The position numbers were made by a program, and so were the translations under genes. Under the pieces are notes generated by a model that was not told the origin of the DNA, did no database searches, and saw only the letters and a list, made by a program, of their open reading frames with translations. Shown in pieces: positions 46,994-57,175 of a stretch of DNA of 64,000 nucleotides (position 1 is its first letter; every line of letters begins with the position of its first letter). The DNA comes from Anoplolepis gracilipes (lineage: Eukaryota; Arthropoda; Insecta; Hymenoptera; Formicidae), in the NCBI RefSeq assembly GCF_047496725.1, contig NW_027328673.1, forward strand, positions 62,001-126,000. Reading direction: 5' to 3'.

Positions 46994-46997
46994 CTAT
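46994..46997. repeat. Target-site duplication CTAT, left
   Basis: CTAT directly precedes TGTTACGTC and is repeated directly after GACGTAACA at 49549-49552. Confidence 0.75.
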
Positions 46998-47316
46998 TGT
47001 TACGTCAAGCGGGGTCGCGGCTCCTAAGAGTGGTCGGACCCTTCGCCTGACCGGTCGCATATTTCAGAAGCTAAGCTTCTGGGTATTCCCCGCGACTAGG
47101 CTTATCCGGACGATGGATGTTTTCCCTTACCAAAGGCGAAGTAATAGGGATATGGCGGTGGTGTTACCGTGTATATAATGTTGCGGCAGTATCAAACGAA
47201 AAGGGAAATGGCGATTACCGACTAAGGGAAGTCGCGTGATGTGAACTTCTCGGGAATGGTTCCGCTAACGAAGACTTTAATAGGGTCCGCTAACGAATAG
47301 TAATAGATGTTTCTAT

Positions 47317-47646
47317 TTCTCAAACCTCTGAGGAAGTCGGCGTAAGTGTTAACGCACCGGTCGCAGTCGAACGAAAAAACTCTGCTAGATTACGAGAGCA
47401 GGCCGTGCAATACACGCCGGAATAGCGCGTGCTGTCGATCGCGAGGTGTACATTGAAGTACGCGTAATAATCTCTGTCGATGTCGTCGGAATTTACAAGG
47501 CAAGATGCGCAATACGGGGTAAGTTCTTTTTTGTGAGCGAATCCCGAGATGTAGATGCAACGGACGTTTTCTAATCGGTGACGCGCTTCGACGAGAGGAG
47601 CGGAGGGGTGCCCCTTCTGTGTGGGGCGCAGTTGTCCGTAACACAT
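47317..47646 (-). CDS. Unrecognised ORF with two CxxC pairs
   Basis: 108 residues from the first ATG. It contains YCASC and, 37 residues on, YCTAC, a layout that could bind zinc, plus YYAYFNVHLAIDS between them. I recognise no family. It lies in the 2551-bp LTR-like unit, 520 bases downstream of the 156-residue ORF on the same strand. Composition is not low-complexity. It could be the second exon of a gene with the upstream ORF, or chance. Confidence 0.35.
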
Positions 47647-47798
47647 GTAGGTGTGTTGTCAATAAGTTATGGTTAAATACTATTATTATTGCTCGTATAA
47701 AGTGTTGTTATTAGTCGTGGTCAGAATAAAGAGGGAGTACAAATAATTGAATAACGAGAGATAGGTTTCTTATATTTATTCAGTTTAAATTTAAAGTT

Positions 47799-47824
47799 GT
47801 AAACAATTAATAATTGTTTACAAC
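47799..47824. repeat. Perfect 25-bp palindrome
   Basis: TGTAAACAATT followed by AATAATTGTTTACA, a self-complementary stretch within the LTR-like unit. It could form a small hairpin or be a protein-binding site. Confidence 0.6.
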
Positions 47825-48166
47825 TTAATGTATAAAATAAAACGCGCGTTATACAATATTTGAAACAAGTATTAATTTGGAAGCAAGTATTATTTTCGGG
47901 AAAATCTCGACAAGAGAGAGAGTGGTCAACGCGAAACGCAGGAAATGAAAAAAAAGGGTCGGTCGTAAACCGGCCTCGGCAGCGCGGAGCGAAAATACTA
48001 TTTTGGAAGGGTTTAGCTGAAGGCGAGCTGGCCTAAGCAAAACGCAGGAAGCAAAAAAAAAAGGGGGTCGGTCGTAAAAGTGTAGACACGAGAAAACTCT
48101 GGGTTTTCCAAGCTTCGTATTTTAAGTAACGCTGCTACGAGATATTGTTAAATTTCGTTCCGCGTA

Positions 48167-48640
48167 ATATTAATCTATTATTATCGATTGTTCCGCGGAA
48201 CCCCAGTGCTCGGGGGTGGAACACCCGTAATTTAGGTATAATATTTCGTCGCGTATCTGGAGGTAGCAGGTCTTCCTCGGATCTCCCGGTACGTAATTCG
48301 CGGGCGGCAGAGGGGGGAATAGTAGCTGCGTGTCCAACGGTATCAGTTTGCGCGGCCACGGAAAATATCCCACAGACTTTATGCGGATGTCCGTCCTCAG
48401 AGGTTCGACCTGCTTTGTTCGTAGCGCCGGGTTAAAGTATTCTAAGTCAAAATATAGACGATCCGTCCCGAGGAATTCACTATCCACTTCACTGGCGGGG
48501 GCGTATTTGTATTCGTAATATAAGCGTCGCGCGTGGAATTTGTGTCCGCCTCTTCTTATTTTTGGCATCTTCAAAAAGATCAAATTAGTTTCGCGTGTTC
48601 GCTGGGTTCGACCATTGGTTTTGAGGTAGGGAGGTGGCAT
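48167..48640 (-). CDS. Unrecognised 156-residue ORF
   Basis: The frame (first ATG at 48640; an internal Met begins MPKIRRGGHKFHARRLYYEY) is rich in Tyr, Arg and Pro, with stretches such as SEFLGTDRLYFDLEYFNPAL and GYFPWPRKLIPLDTQLLF. No signal peptide, membrane span or known motif is visible. Composition looks like a real folded protein and not repeat-derived. It is in the 2551-bp LTR-like unit on the minus strand. I cannot assign a function. Confidence 0.4.
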
Positions 48641-49548
48641 GTGCAGAATATTAGCACGATGCTATCAGGAGAAGGTATAAGTTTGGTCTTAGGGTTGGAG
48701 TGCCGTATGTGCAGAGTACTAGCACGATATCGGCTGGGTAGGGGTAGTAACGAGCGTGCAATTGTTTGCACCGCTACATCGCTGATTTGGTTAATGGTCG
48801 AAACCAGGTCTGTTGAGGGTCGGATTGAAATTTAATATGACGCCGAAAACGTAGAAAATGCGGACTGGGTTCAGGTACGTTTTGGTGTTAATGCACAATG
48901 AGATTTCGTAAATATATGTATATTTTGACTAAACTTACATTGGATGGTTACAGTGGTGACGCGTGAATATGAATCGGAGAGCTATCGGCGCGGAGAACTG
49001 ACGCAGGGTACGGACGTAGTATAATGAAGTAACGATATAACAGGCGCTCGCGTGAGATAGAATGACGTTGAAATGGAACTGTATGGAATAGGATCGCGTA
49101 CTGAGATGGAAACGAATGTGGATATGGAAAGCGAGAAAGTGTTGACTTGGAAATGAAATCGCGTATAGAAATAGAATTTCAAGGATGAGGAGCACTTCTA
49201 GAGAGAGAAGTACATCGCTCAGAGTCTCGAATTGATGTGTCGATTTTTGGGACTGTTCGAGGTCCCTCGGTTTGTGCGGGTCAGGGTTGAAAAGATGGGT
49301 GGACGCGTAGGAAGGGTTATCTAAGGGTTCGGAGTAGCGGGAGAGTCTTATGGTGGTGGGAGAGCAGCTATTTTATGATTAACGTTTCGTACTGTCGGCT
49401 AGAGTCGGTAACGGTTATAATGGGTAACTTGTCTTAGTGAATAACTTATCGGCTAAAATGTAGTCGATAACTTGTCGTTTGGCTTTATATTATAAGTTTA
49501 GTGTTTCTTAAAAGTAAATGAGAAAAATTTTGATGCCAGGACGTAACA

Positions 49549-49552
49549 CTAT
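49549..49552. repeat. Target-site duplication CTAT, right
   Basis: Exact match of the four bases at 46994-46997. Confidence 0.75.
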
Positions 49553-49622
49553 CTATTCAATATTCCGATCTTTCTCCGGACTCTCATTTCACACGTACAC
49601 TATGTCCGCCATCTTACCCCCT

Positions 49623-49636
49623 CCGAAAATGTCTAG
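49623..49636. repeat. Target-site duplication CCGAAAATGTCTAG, right
   Basis: Right copy of the 14-base duplication bounding the minus-strand purine-rich LINE. Confidence 0.85.
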
Positions 49637-49815
49637 ATTTAGTCATTTTTAGTCATCATATGGCTAGGCTTATTAGTGACACAAACGGGGTCATGAGCTA
49701 ACTTTTAGTCATCTTTTCGTCGTCTATATCCTCTTACTAAAAAATGTCTTTGACAAAAATATGTCACGTTTTAGCCATCTTTTAGACGACTTTTGCCTTC
49801 GGGGATGTAAGCAAA

Positions 49816-50890
49816 ACTTTTAATAATCATTTACCAGCTGTATCAACTATTAGATCATGGTATCGAGTTGTTAATGGCTCTCCCGGTTTTACGGAAGAAT
49901 CATTCAAGGTACTTGAATTAAATTGTAAAAATAATGTTGGTATAGTTAATATTGTAATGGTCGAAATGTCTATAAAAGAACAGATTATTTATGATAAGAA
50001 ACAATTCCATGGCTCTGTAGATTATGGTACTATACAAAACATAGAAGATGATAATCCTACTATAGCAAAAAATGCTTTGGTATTGATGGCAGTTTCATTC
50101 AGTGTTGTTCTCAGGGCCGCTTTTTTCGCGCATGCGCGAGATATCCAGTAACGTATAGATTACAGTTACAAATGGGCGCGAAAGTCTTGGCGGATCTGGA
50201 GTGATCAGGGTAGGTCGGTGATGAAATGAGACGCGGACCGCGGACGTGTAAAGTGAAAATAAAGTTGTGATAAGTGAAAAGTTTTTTGTACAAAGCGTGG
50301 TATATAAATATTACCGTAAAAAAAAATTATTTAACTACAATGGTCTAAGAGCTACCCCTATTCTACAAGTTATGTACATTACTGAAACCATATTCGCCGT
50401 GCATGCGCGAAAAAAAACGGCCCTGAGAACAACACTGGTTTCATTGAATGAACATTAGAAAATTCCAATCGGATATTTTTTAAATCGTTCATTAAACGGA
50501 ATAGAACGAACAAATTTGCTAACACTAGCACTGGAATTCTTAAACAAAGTTAATTGCAAAGTATACTCAATAACTTTCGATGGAGCTAATTCTAATATTA
50601 GTATGTGCACTACTTTAGGTACAAATTATTTAAATTATAATTCAAATTTTAAGCTATATTTCACAAATCCAACAACATCAGAAATTTATTATATTTTCTA
50701 TGACATTTGTCATATGATCAAACTTATTCGAAATATGTTAGAAGATAAAAAAATAATTAAAACTACAAATGGGAAATCTATTTTATGGTCTTATATCGAG
50801 AAATGATACGAACTGTGTAAAGAAGGTTTAAAAGTAGCCAATAAATTAACTAAAAACATATATATTATCAAAATAATAGAATGAATAAAT
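49816..50890 (+). pseudogene. P-element/THAP9-type transposase fragment, interrupted by a MITE
   Basis: The reading starts abruptly with LPAVSTIRSWYRVVNGSPGF, then VNIVMVEMSIKEQIIYDKK (the EMS motif where the first catalytic D has become V: MVEMS for MLDEMS) and FHGSVDYGTIQN. A 338-bp hAT-type MITE follows at 50100-50437. Coding resumes, one stop later, with KIPIGYFLNRSLNGIERTN, YSITFDGANSNISM (second catalytic D) and YDICHMIKLIRNML. It ends near 50890. No THAP domain or C-terminal third is present. It adjoins the right end of the outer element. Confidence 0.82.
50100..50437. mobile_element. hAT-type MITE, 338 bp, 8-bp TSD
   Basis: Termini CAGTGTTGTTCTCAGGGCCG and its reverse complement, followed on both sides by TTTTTTCGCGCATGC. 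GTTTCATT is duplicated exactly at 50092-50099 and 50438-50445. CAGTG ends with an 8-bp duplication are diagnostic of hAT. Removing the MITE and one GTTTCATT restores the P-type reading across the site. No coding inside. Confidence 0.95.
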
Positions 50891-51244
50891 TAGCAATACA
50901 AACGCTTACAAGGAAACCTCGCGAACTCAGAAATTCTGATTTTAATGAAACTTTGCACACATAGAGAGGGTAAATACATGAATTTAGAAATTTTCAGTTG
51001 CTGCCCAAAAACGATTCTAAGGGATGAAACCACCCTTTATATAGGGTGTCCAATAGTTCGCGCAACACCCTTTACTTAGAACGTATAACAATGTTAATGG
51101 ACTATTTTGAATTAAATAAATGAGATGTTGATGCACACCAATATGTGTATACCTTTATATTACGCATTCAAAAAAGTAAGTCTTGATGGAAAATAAATTA
51201 GTCGTTGGGAAAAACGTTAGTGTAAACTTAATTGCATCGGACGC
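50891..51244. other. Junction region, no gene
   Basis: Between P-type transposase and Helitron remains. It includes ACCCTTTATATAGGGTGTCC, an imperfect hairpin resembling the ACAGGGTG termini. Otherwise nothing is recognised. Confidence 0.4.
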
Positions 51245-52440
51245 ATGTACTCAGTTAATTCAACTGAAATCGAATTATTCCATTTACTTATCCTTTTATT
51301 GAATGTTAAAGGAGCAACAAGTTATAATGATTTAAAAACAGTCAATGATCTATTGCATCGAACATTTACTTCTGCATGTTTGGCTTTGGGTTTAATTGAA
51401 AATGATGACGAATGGAAACGTGCAATAAACGAAGCTTCTATATGGATGATGCCAAGACAACTTAGGTCACTTTTTGTTCAAATACTAATGCCAACCATTC
51501 CATCGAAAAGAATTATGGGATGAATTTCCAGTTGCAATGTCCGAAGATTACATACGACGATTTGAACGAGTCACAGAAATAAAAAAAGCTTATTCTCAAA
51601 TCGATCAAATTACTTCGCAAAGAAAGTTGGGAACTTTCACAATTTTCAGAAATGGAACAAATAAAGATAAAATATGAAGAAGAAGATGCGGAACAATTAC
51701 AAAGAGAAGCTTTATGCGGTCAGCAACAGTACAGTCAGTTAAATTATGGTCAAAAAATGTTGTTGATTATGTTTTAACTCTTTTGGAGAAAATTTATAGT
51801 CAACAAAAAAAATGGTTATACATTAACGGTCCAGGAGGTTCAGATAAAACTTTCGTTTACACAACATTATACTATTTACTCAAATCTCAAGGCAAAGTTG
51901 TTAATGCAATGGCTTTCACTGGTATCGCTGCAACATTACTTCCAAATGGAAGAACAGTACATAAAACTTTAGGTTTGCCCGTGCCTCTGTTTAATGACAA
52001 CATCGAATATAAAAGTTCAATCCAAAGAAGCTGATTATTTAAAAAAAAAACAGTTTTTATTTGGGATGAAACACCAATGGCACCACGATATGCCCTTGAA
52101 GTAATGAATCATCTCTTACAGGATTTAATGCATAATGATATAACATTTGGAGGAAAAATTGTCATTCTTGGTGGAGATTTCAGACAATTATTGCCAGTAA
52201 AACAAAGAGCTACATGTTCTGAAATTGTAAATTTATCAATTAAATTCAGTTCATTATGGCAACATTTCGAAATCTTTTCATTAACGGAAAATATGCATAT
52301 TTTACCACATGAACAGGAATTTACTCAATTTTTATTAGATTTGGGTAATGGTACTCCAAACGATCAATTTAATAATGTTGAAATTCCACTAAGATGAATA
52401 GCAGATTTAAATACAAATATAATAAAAGATACATATGAAG
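51245..52440 (+). pseudogene. Helitron helicase (Pif1-like) fragment
   Basis: 51245-51523 has LHRTFTSACLALGLIENDDE and IWMMPRQLRSLFVQIL, the region ahead of the helicase core in Helitron Rep-helicase proteins. The core at 51760-52400 shows Walker A as NGPGGSDKTFVY (the usual GTGKT altered to GSDKT), GIAATLLPNGRTVHKTLGLP, Walker B WDETPMAP, and GGDFRQLLPV. Several frameshifts occur between blocks. The Rep nuclease domain is absent to the left. The fragment ends where a foldback cluster begins. The protein would unwind DNA during rolling-circle transposition. Confidence 0.88.
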
Positions 52441-52477
52441 AAATAAGCAAACACAATTCCACTCGAAATGTATGGCT

Positions 52478-52729
52478 GCGCGAGGAGAGCCGGCCTACGC
52501 ACGAGCTACGAGCGAGCAGATTTTGTTGCTACGCGACCCGCGCGACACTCGCCGCCGCCATGCCTAGAGCGTACGGCCTATAGTCTAGCCGCGCGAAACA
52601 CGTGCTCATTCGCCTATCTTTTTTAATTAATATTTTGATAATTATTGCGAGAATCGCAAAAAGACCTAATACTTTTTTGTTTAGTTTACTGTACTCTACC
52701 CGCTCACGAGCGTTGGTTTGTTAGTATAT
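52478..52729. mobile_element. Half foldback (right-arm type), GC-rich inner part
   Basis: Contains the arm signature AATTATTGCGAGAATCGC followed by TTTAGTTTACTGTACTCTACC, also seen in the arms at 52730-53211, next to a GC-rich inner stretch. The left arm is missing, so this is a truncated copy abutting the next foldback. Confidence 0.5.
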
Positions 52730-53211
52730 ACAGGATGTTTCAAAACGACCGTATCACCTCTTGGGTGCAGGTAGAGCGGGTTAAATAGAAAAGTCCTGTA
52801 CTATTTTGCGACTTCCGCAATAATTATTGAGAAATTAATTTATAAAGATCGACAAATTCAGCGCGAGTATCAGTGCGCCGCGAGAAGGACGGCCCACCGC
52901 TAAATCGGTCGCCAAATAATAATCGCTCATCTATTGTTCTTATCAGCGTTTCTCGTCTATGCCCCTAGTAATCGTGAGACAATGGTACCTATTTACGCCG
53001 CGCGCGTTTAGCGACCGGCTTTGACGGTGGGCCGTTTTTTTTTTTTTTTTTTTTGCGGCGGGCTAATACTCATGCCGGATTTGTCGATCATTGTAAATTA
53101 ATTTCTCAATAATTATTCCGAAAATCGCAAAATGGTACAGGACTTTTCTATTCCATTTAACCCGCTCTACCTACACCTGAGAGGTGACACGGTCATTTTG
53201 AGACATCCTGC
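52730..53211. mobile_element. Foldback element, 482 bp
   Basis: Termini ACAGGATGTTTCAAAACGAC and its near reverse complement; arms share GTAGAGCGGGTTAAATAGAA and its complement. Inner part GCCGCGAGAAGGACGGCCCAC pairs only loosely. A run of about 20 T is at 53035-53054. No coding. Confidence 0.87.
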
Positions 53212-53222
53212 ATATATATACA

Positions 53223-53909
<687 letters not shown>

Positions 53910-54380
53910 ACAGGATGTCCCATAACTCGCGAACCACCCGTCAGGTGCAGGTAGAGTAGGTTAAATTGAGTAAAAAAGTTATCTATCATTTTGCAATTTT
54001 CGCAATAGTTAATGAGATATTAATTATAAGAGATTAGCCAATCGGCGCCCGGCAACAGCGCGCGGCACGAAGAAGCCTACCATTGTTACTTGATACTAGG
54101 CGCGCCGAAGTGGTGGGAGGAACGCTCTGTATTGACAACCTGAAGAGTCATTCCTCAAGAGTCGTTCCTCCCACCGCTTCGTCGGCACGTCTAGTATCAA
54201 GTAACAGTAGAAGGCTTCTTTGTGCCGCGCGTTCGTGCCGGACGCCGATTGGTTGATCTCTTATAATTAATATCTCATTAACTATTGCGAAAATTGCAAA
54301 ATAGTAGATAACTTTTTTACTCAATTTAATCTACTCTACCTGCACCTGACGGGTGGTTTGCGAGTTATGGGACACCCTGT
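53910..54380. mobile_element. Foldback element, 471 bp
   Basis: Arms of about 225 bases are near-perfect reverse complements. Ends are ACAGGATGTCCCATAACTCG and its complement with one change; the centre pairs CTTGATACTAGGCGCGCC with GGCACGTCTAGTATCAAG. TA repeats lie on both sides. No coding. Confidence 0.9.
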
Positions 54381-54393
54381 ATATATATACATA

Positions 54394-54436
<43 letters not shown>

Positions 54437-55586
54437 GACATTTTATATAGGTATACTTACAGTATTATATGACTATACAGTCATTCTTAAAACGAAAGTG
54501 CTAATAATAAATAAAAATATCGCGATAGTTTTAAAATGAGAAAATTATATTTTATGAATGACAGGGCTGAGGTTGAACGTGCTCAGGCACGACGAAATGA
54601 CAAGTAGGTAGTAGCATATATAATAATAACCATTTTCATGATAATATTGATTTAATTACAGCTGAAATCAACATATCGCAAATTGCTTGTAGAATCATTT
54701 TTTATGTGTTTATACATACATTATTTGTAAAAAAATGTACTATTTCATACAATTCGAAACGTGGAAAAACATATAATGACAATGCTATTATAAAAGAAAC
54801 ATATTATAAAATGAGCACTATTCATAAATTTTATTACTTGTCATTTCGTTATATCTAAACACACGAAATTTCAATCTTGTCATTTGTGAAATATGATCAT
54901 TTCTATTTAAAAACTATGTAGCTTTATTTTTGTATTAGAATTTTTGTTTAAAAATATTCTAAAGAATTTGCCGTAAAAAAAAAATGACAGCACTTTAAGA
55001 TATATCCTGTAAATGAGATGAAGAAAAAAATTAGTCCTTTTAATGTATCAATGTAATTATAAATAAATTATTTAATTATTTTAATTAATAAATAATGAAC
55101 AATTCAACGAATCGATTTAATTAGAAATTATGATCGATATATGATCGAGATGGATATTGTAAATAAATTTGAATAGATGTAAAATAAATGTTCCTAATAG
55201 ATTTGAATATATAGATTTGAAAAGAACAGTTGAAAGCGGGAATTAACTTCCAAACAGAAGAAACACGCATTTGCGTGTTGTTTCATTTATCGCTTGCTTT
55301 CGCTCAACCGCTCGACGCTCATACACGTTCTCGAGTGATCATATCGAGTGTCTTATTGTTAGAAGTGTATTGTGCTACTGAGCTTTAATTTAGTGATTTT
55401 CAGTATCTTACAATTTTTTTATTGTAGTTACTGAAAAGTTACTGAAAATTATTCTTGTGATTTTTCTAAGTGTGGTGAAAAAATCACGAGATTAGAAATT
55501 CGCCAAATTTCTTTTTCGGTGTTTTCCTGTTCGCGGCCGGAGAGGTATTTCTTTCAGATTATTTTAGGTATTTTTTGTGAATCAAA
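54381..55586. other. Spacer upstream of the THAP gene
   Basis: AT-rich with TA repeats at 54384-54431. ACGAAATGACAAGTA at 54591 pairs with TACTTGTCATTTCGT at 54835 and could bound a small element. ACACGCATTTGCGTGT near 55263 is a perfect palindrome. The region from about 55240 to 55586 probably includes the THAP gene's promoter and 5' UTR, but no core promoter motif can be fixed. Confidence 0.4.
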
Positions 55587-56453
55587 ATGGATAGTGATAG
55601 TGTGAAAAAGATTACGGTATTTGACAGATATGCATATAAAAACTGTAATAATGTCAAATCAGAGAATTGTAAACTATTTCGTTTTCCACAAAGGACTGAT
55701 ATCAGATTTGACATTTGGATAAAAAACTGCGGTAAGTAAAAAATCAATACCAAAAATATTTAACAATAAATAAATAAGACTGAATTTTATTTTTAAAAAA
55801 TAAAGAAATGACTGATAAGTCTAAAAAATTTCAAGCAATTTTATGTAATAATTTAAACTTTTTAAATACATTTTAATAAAATAACAAACAATATAATTTT
55901 GTTAAAAATGTTCTTATTTCGGATTTCTGTGGTAGTATCGTGTAGGATTTAAATATAATTGCGTTATACTAATCTTTAATTGTACTAAATTTGTTCATGT
56001 TGTACATACTGAGGAGATGTCGCGAAATATGAAATTGAATAAGCTGTAGTACATTCGATAGGGGTAGTCGAGGGTATAAAAAGTTGGAAAGGATTTAGGT
56101 GCATAGGCCTTAGCTTCTAAGAAATTTGCACATAAAGTTAAGCATTCGCCAAGCTCTGTTTCAATACTTTTGACAGCGTCGTTAAAACGTAAAGCGCGTG
56201 ACCGACTAGTCTAAGCCGCGCGATCATAATTTTATTCTTTGCAGCGAGTGAATTCAAGACTACGCGGTATCAACTTTTTTTTTAACAACTATTTTTCTAT
56301 ATTCCTTATTTTTCTATTTTCCTATGTGACTTGATAGCACTCAACGTAAAGGTGATGTGGTTCGGATATTTGGGTCCGTATCTATCACGCTGCGAACTGG
56401 ATTTCCGTCGCTGCAATTTTTTTTCTCGTTTTTTTATTTTTTGTATGTAATTT

Positions 56454-56519
56454 TACTACAAATATTTATTTATCTAAAAACAAATTAATTTGTTTTTAGA
56501 TAAATAAACATTTGTGGTA
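56454..56519. repeat. 66-bp near-perfect palindrome
   Basis: TTTATTTATCTAAAAACAAA meets its reverse complement at AATT. It is nested in the intronic foldback. Confidence 0.92.
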
Positions 56520-56577
56520 AGATGTTGTAAGATTATGGGAAATACTACAATTTTCGTATAATATGTCATCTTATTGT

Positions 56578-56830
56578 AAAAAATAAAATTTTTTTATTGC
56601 GCATTTTATCGGTTTGGAAATAATTTTAATGAAATTTTTGTGATTAAAATGATACCAAATATAAATCGGATATTTAATTAGAAAGATATTCATAATTATG
56701 ACTATTGATTAATTAAAAATTATCCGATGTATGTCGTGTTTGGTGTCATTTTAATCGCAAAAATCTCATTAATCCATTAAAATTATTTTCAAATCGATAA
56801 AAGGCGAAATAAAAAAAGTTTTATTTTCTG
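56578..56830. mobile_element. 253-bp palindromic MITE
   Basis: Arms of about 120 bases: GCATTTTATCGGTTTGGAAA on the left, TTTCAAATCGATAAAAGGCG on the right; the centre lies near 56704. A half copy of the same unit follows at 56998-57175 (ATTTTATCGGTTTGAAAATA). Confidence 0.85.
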
Positions 56831-56997
56831 TAGTGAGATATATGATACGGAAAACAATGGATAAAGGAAAGCGAACAAGACTTCGAAACCCTTCGATGTC
56901 GTTCATCTCGCTTACTCCTTATTTGTTCTCTCTCTCGCTTTCGACGACTCACCAGTCTCGTGGAGATCTTATCTTATCTATAATATAAATATCTTAT

Positions 56998-57175
56998 AAA
57001 ATAAAAATTCAAACTTTTGTTTCGTATTTTATCGGTTTGAAAATAAACTTAATGGATTAATGAAATTTTTGTGATTAAAATGACACCAAATACGATATAA
57101 ATCGAATAATATTTAATTAGAAAGATAATCGTAATTATGACACTTGATTAATTAAAAACCATCCATCATATTTCT
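56998..57175. mobile_element. Half copy of the intronic 253-bp palindrome
   Basis: Shares TTTTATCGGTTTGAAAATAA and GAAATTTTTGTGATTAAAAT with the left arm at 56595-56650 in direct orientation. Only the left arm and centre are recognisable. Confidence 0.7.

Larger units (their letters stand above)
46998..49548. mobile_element. 2551-bp LTR-like unit (possible solo LTR) carrying ORFs
   Basis: The unit begins TGTTACGTC and ends GACGTAACA, a 9-base inverted terminus with TG...CA ends, and is flanked by CTAT. A 4-bp duplication and these ends fit a Gypsy-type LTR. The unit has no RT, integrase or internal long direct repeat, so a very long solo LTR is the leading reading. It carries two minus-strand ORFs and a near-duplicate block (47930-47985 and 48035-48080, core GGTCGGTCGTAAA). 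Composition differs from the surrounding pyrimidine-rich LINE. Confidence 0.65.
43895..49622 (-). mobile_element. Purine-rich LINE on minus strand, split by a 2551-bp insert
   Basis: Between the two 14-bp duplications, the minus strand starts near 49622 with GGGGTAAGATGGCGGAC and ends at 43895 with AATAAACGTC followed by (TAC)n, a LINE-like 3' end. From 47000 down to 43950 the minus strand is strongly purine-rich. Removing 46998-49548 plus one CTAT leaves about 3.2 kb. Apart from ORF1-like coiled coil, I cannot identify endonuclease or RT, so the body may be internally deleted. Confidence 0.6.
37838..49815. mobile_element. Outer element with GATGTC-rich subterminal sequence, filled by insertions
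   Basis: Left end CCCAGAGGGCACATAA and right end TGCCTTCGGGG are imperfect inverted termini. Just inside the left end, AAGATGTCT and related motifs repeat four or more times (37880-38060), and similar sequence lies at 43800-43894 and 49637-49800, which is continuous once the LINE at 43895-49622 is removed. I cannot name the superfamily, and the TSD is unclear. The interior holds the 4.8-kb inverted repeat. Confidence 0.45.

Noticed and set aside
54591..54850. Possible MITE bounded by ACGAAATGACAAGTA inverted repeats
   Set aside because: Only 15 bases match, no TSD is visible, and the inner part is not related to any other element here; noted but not listed as an element.
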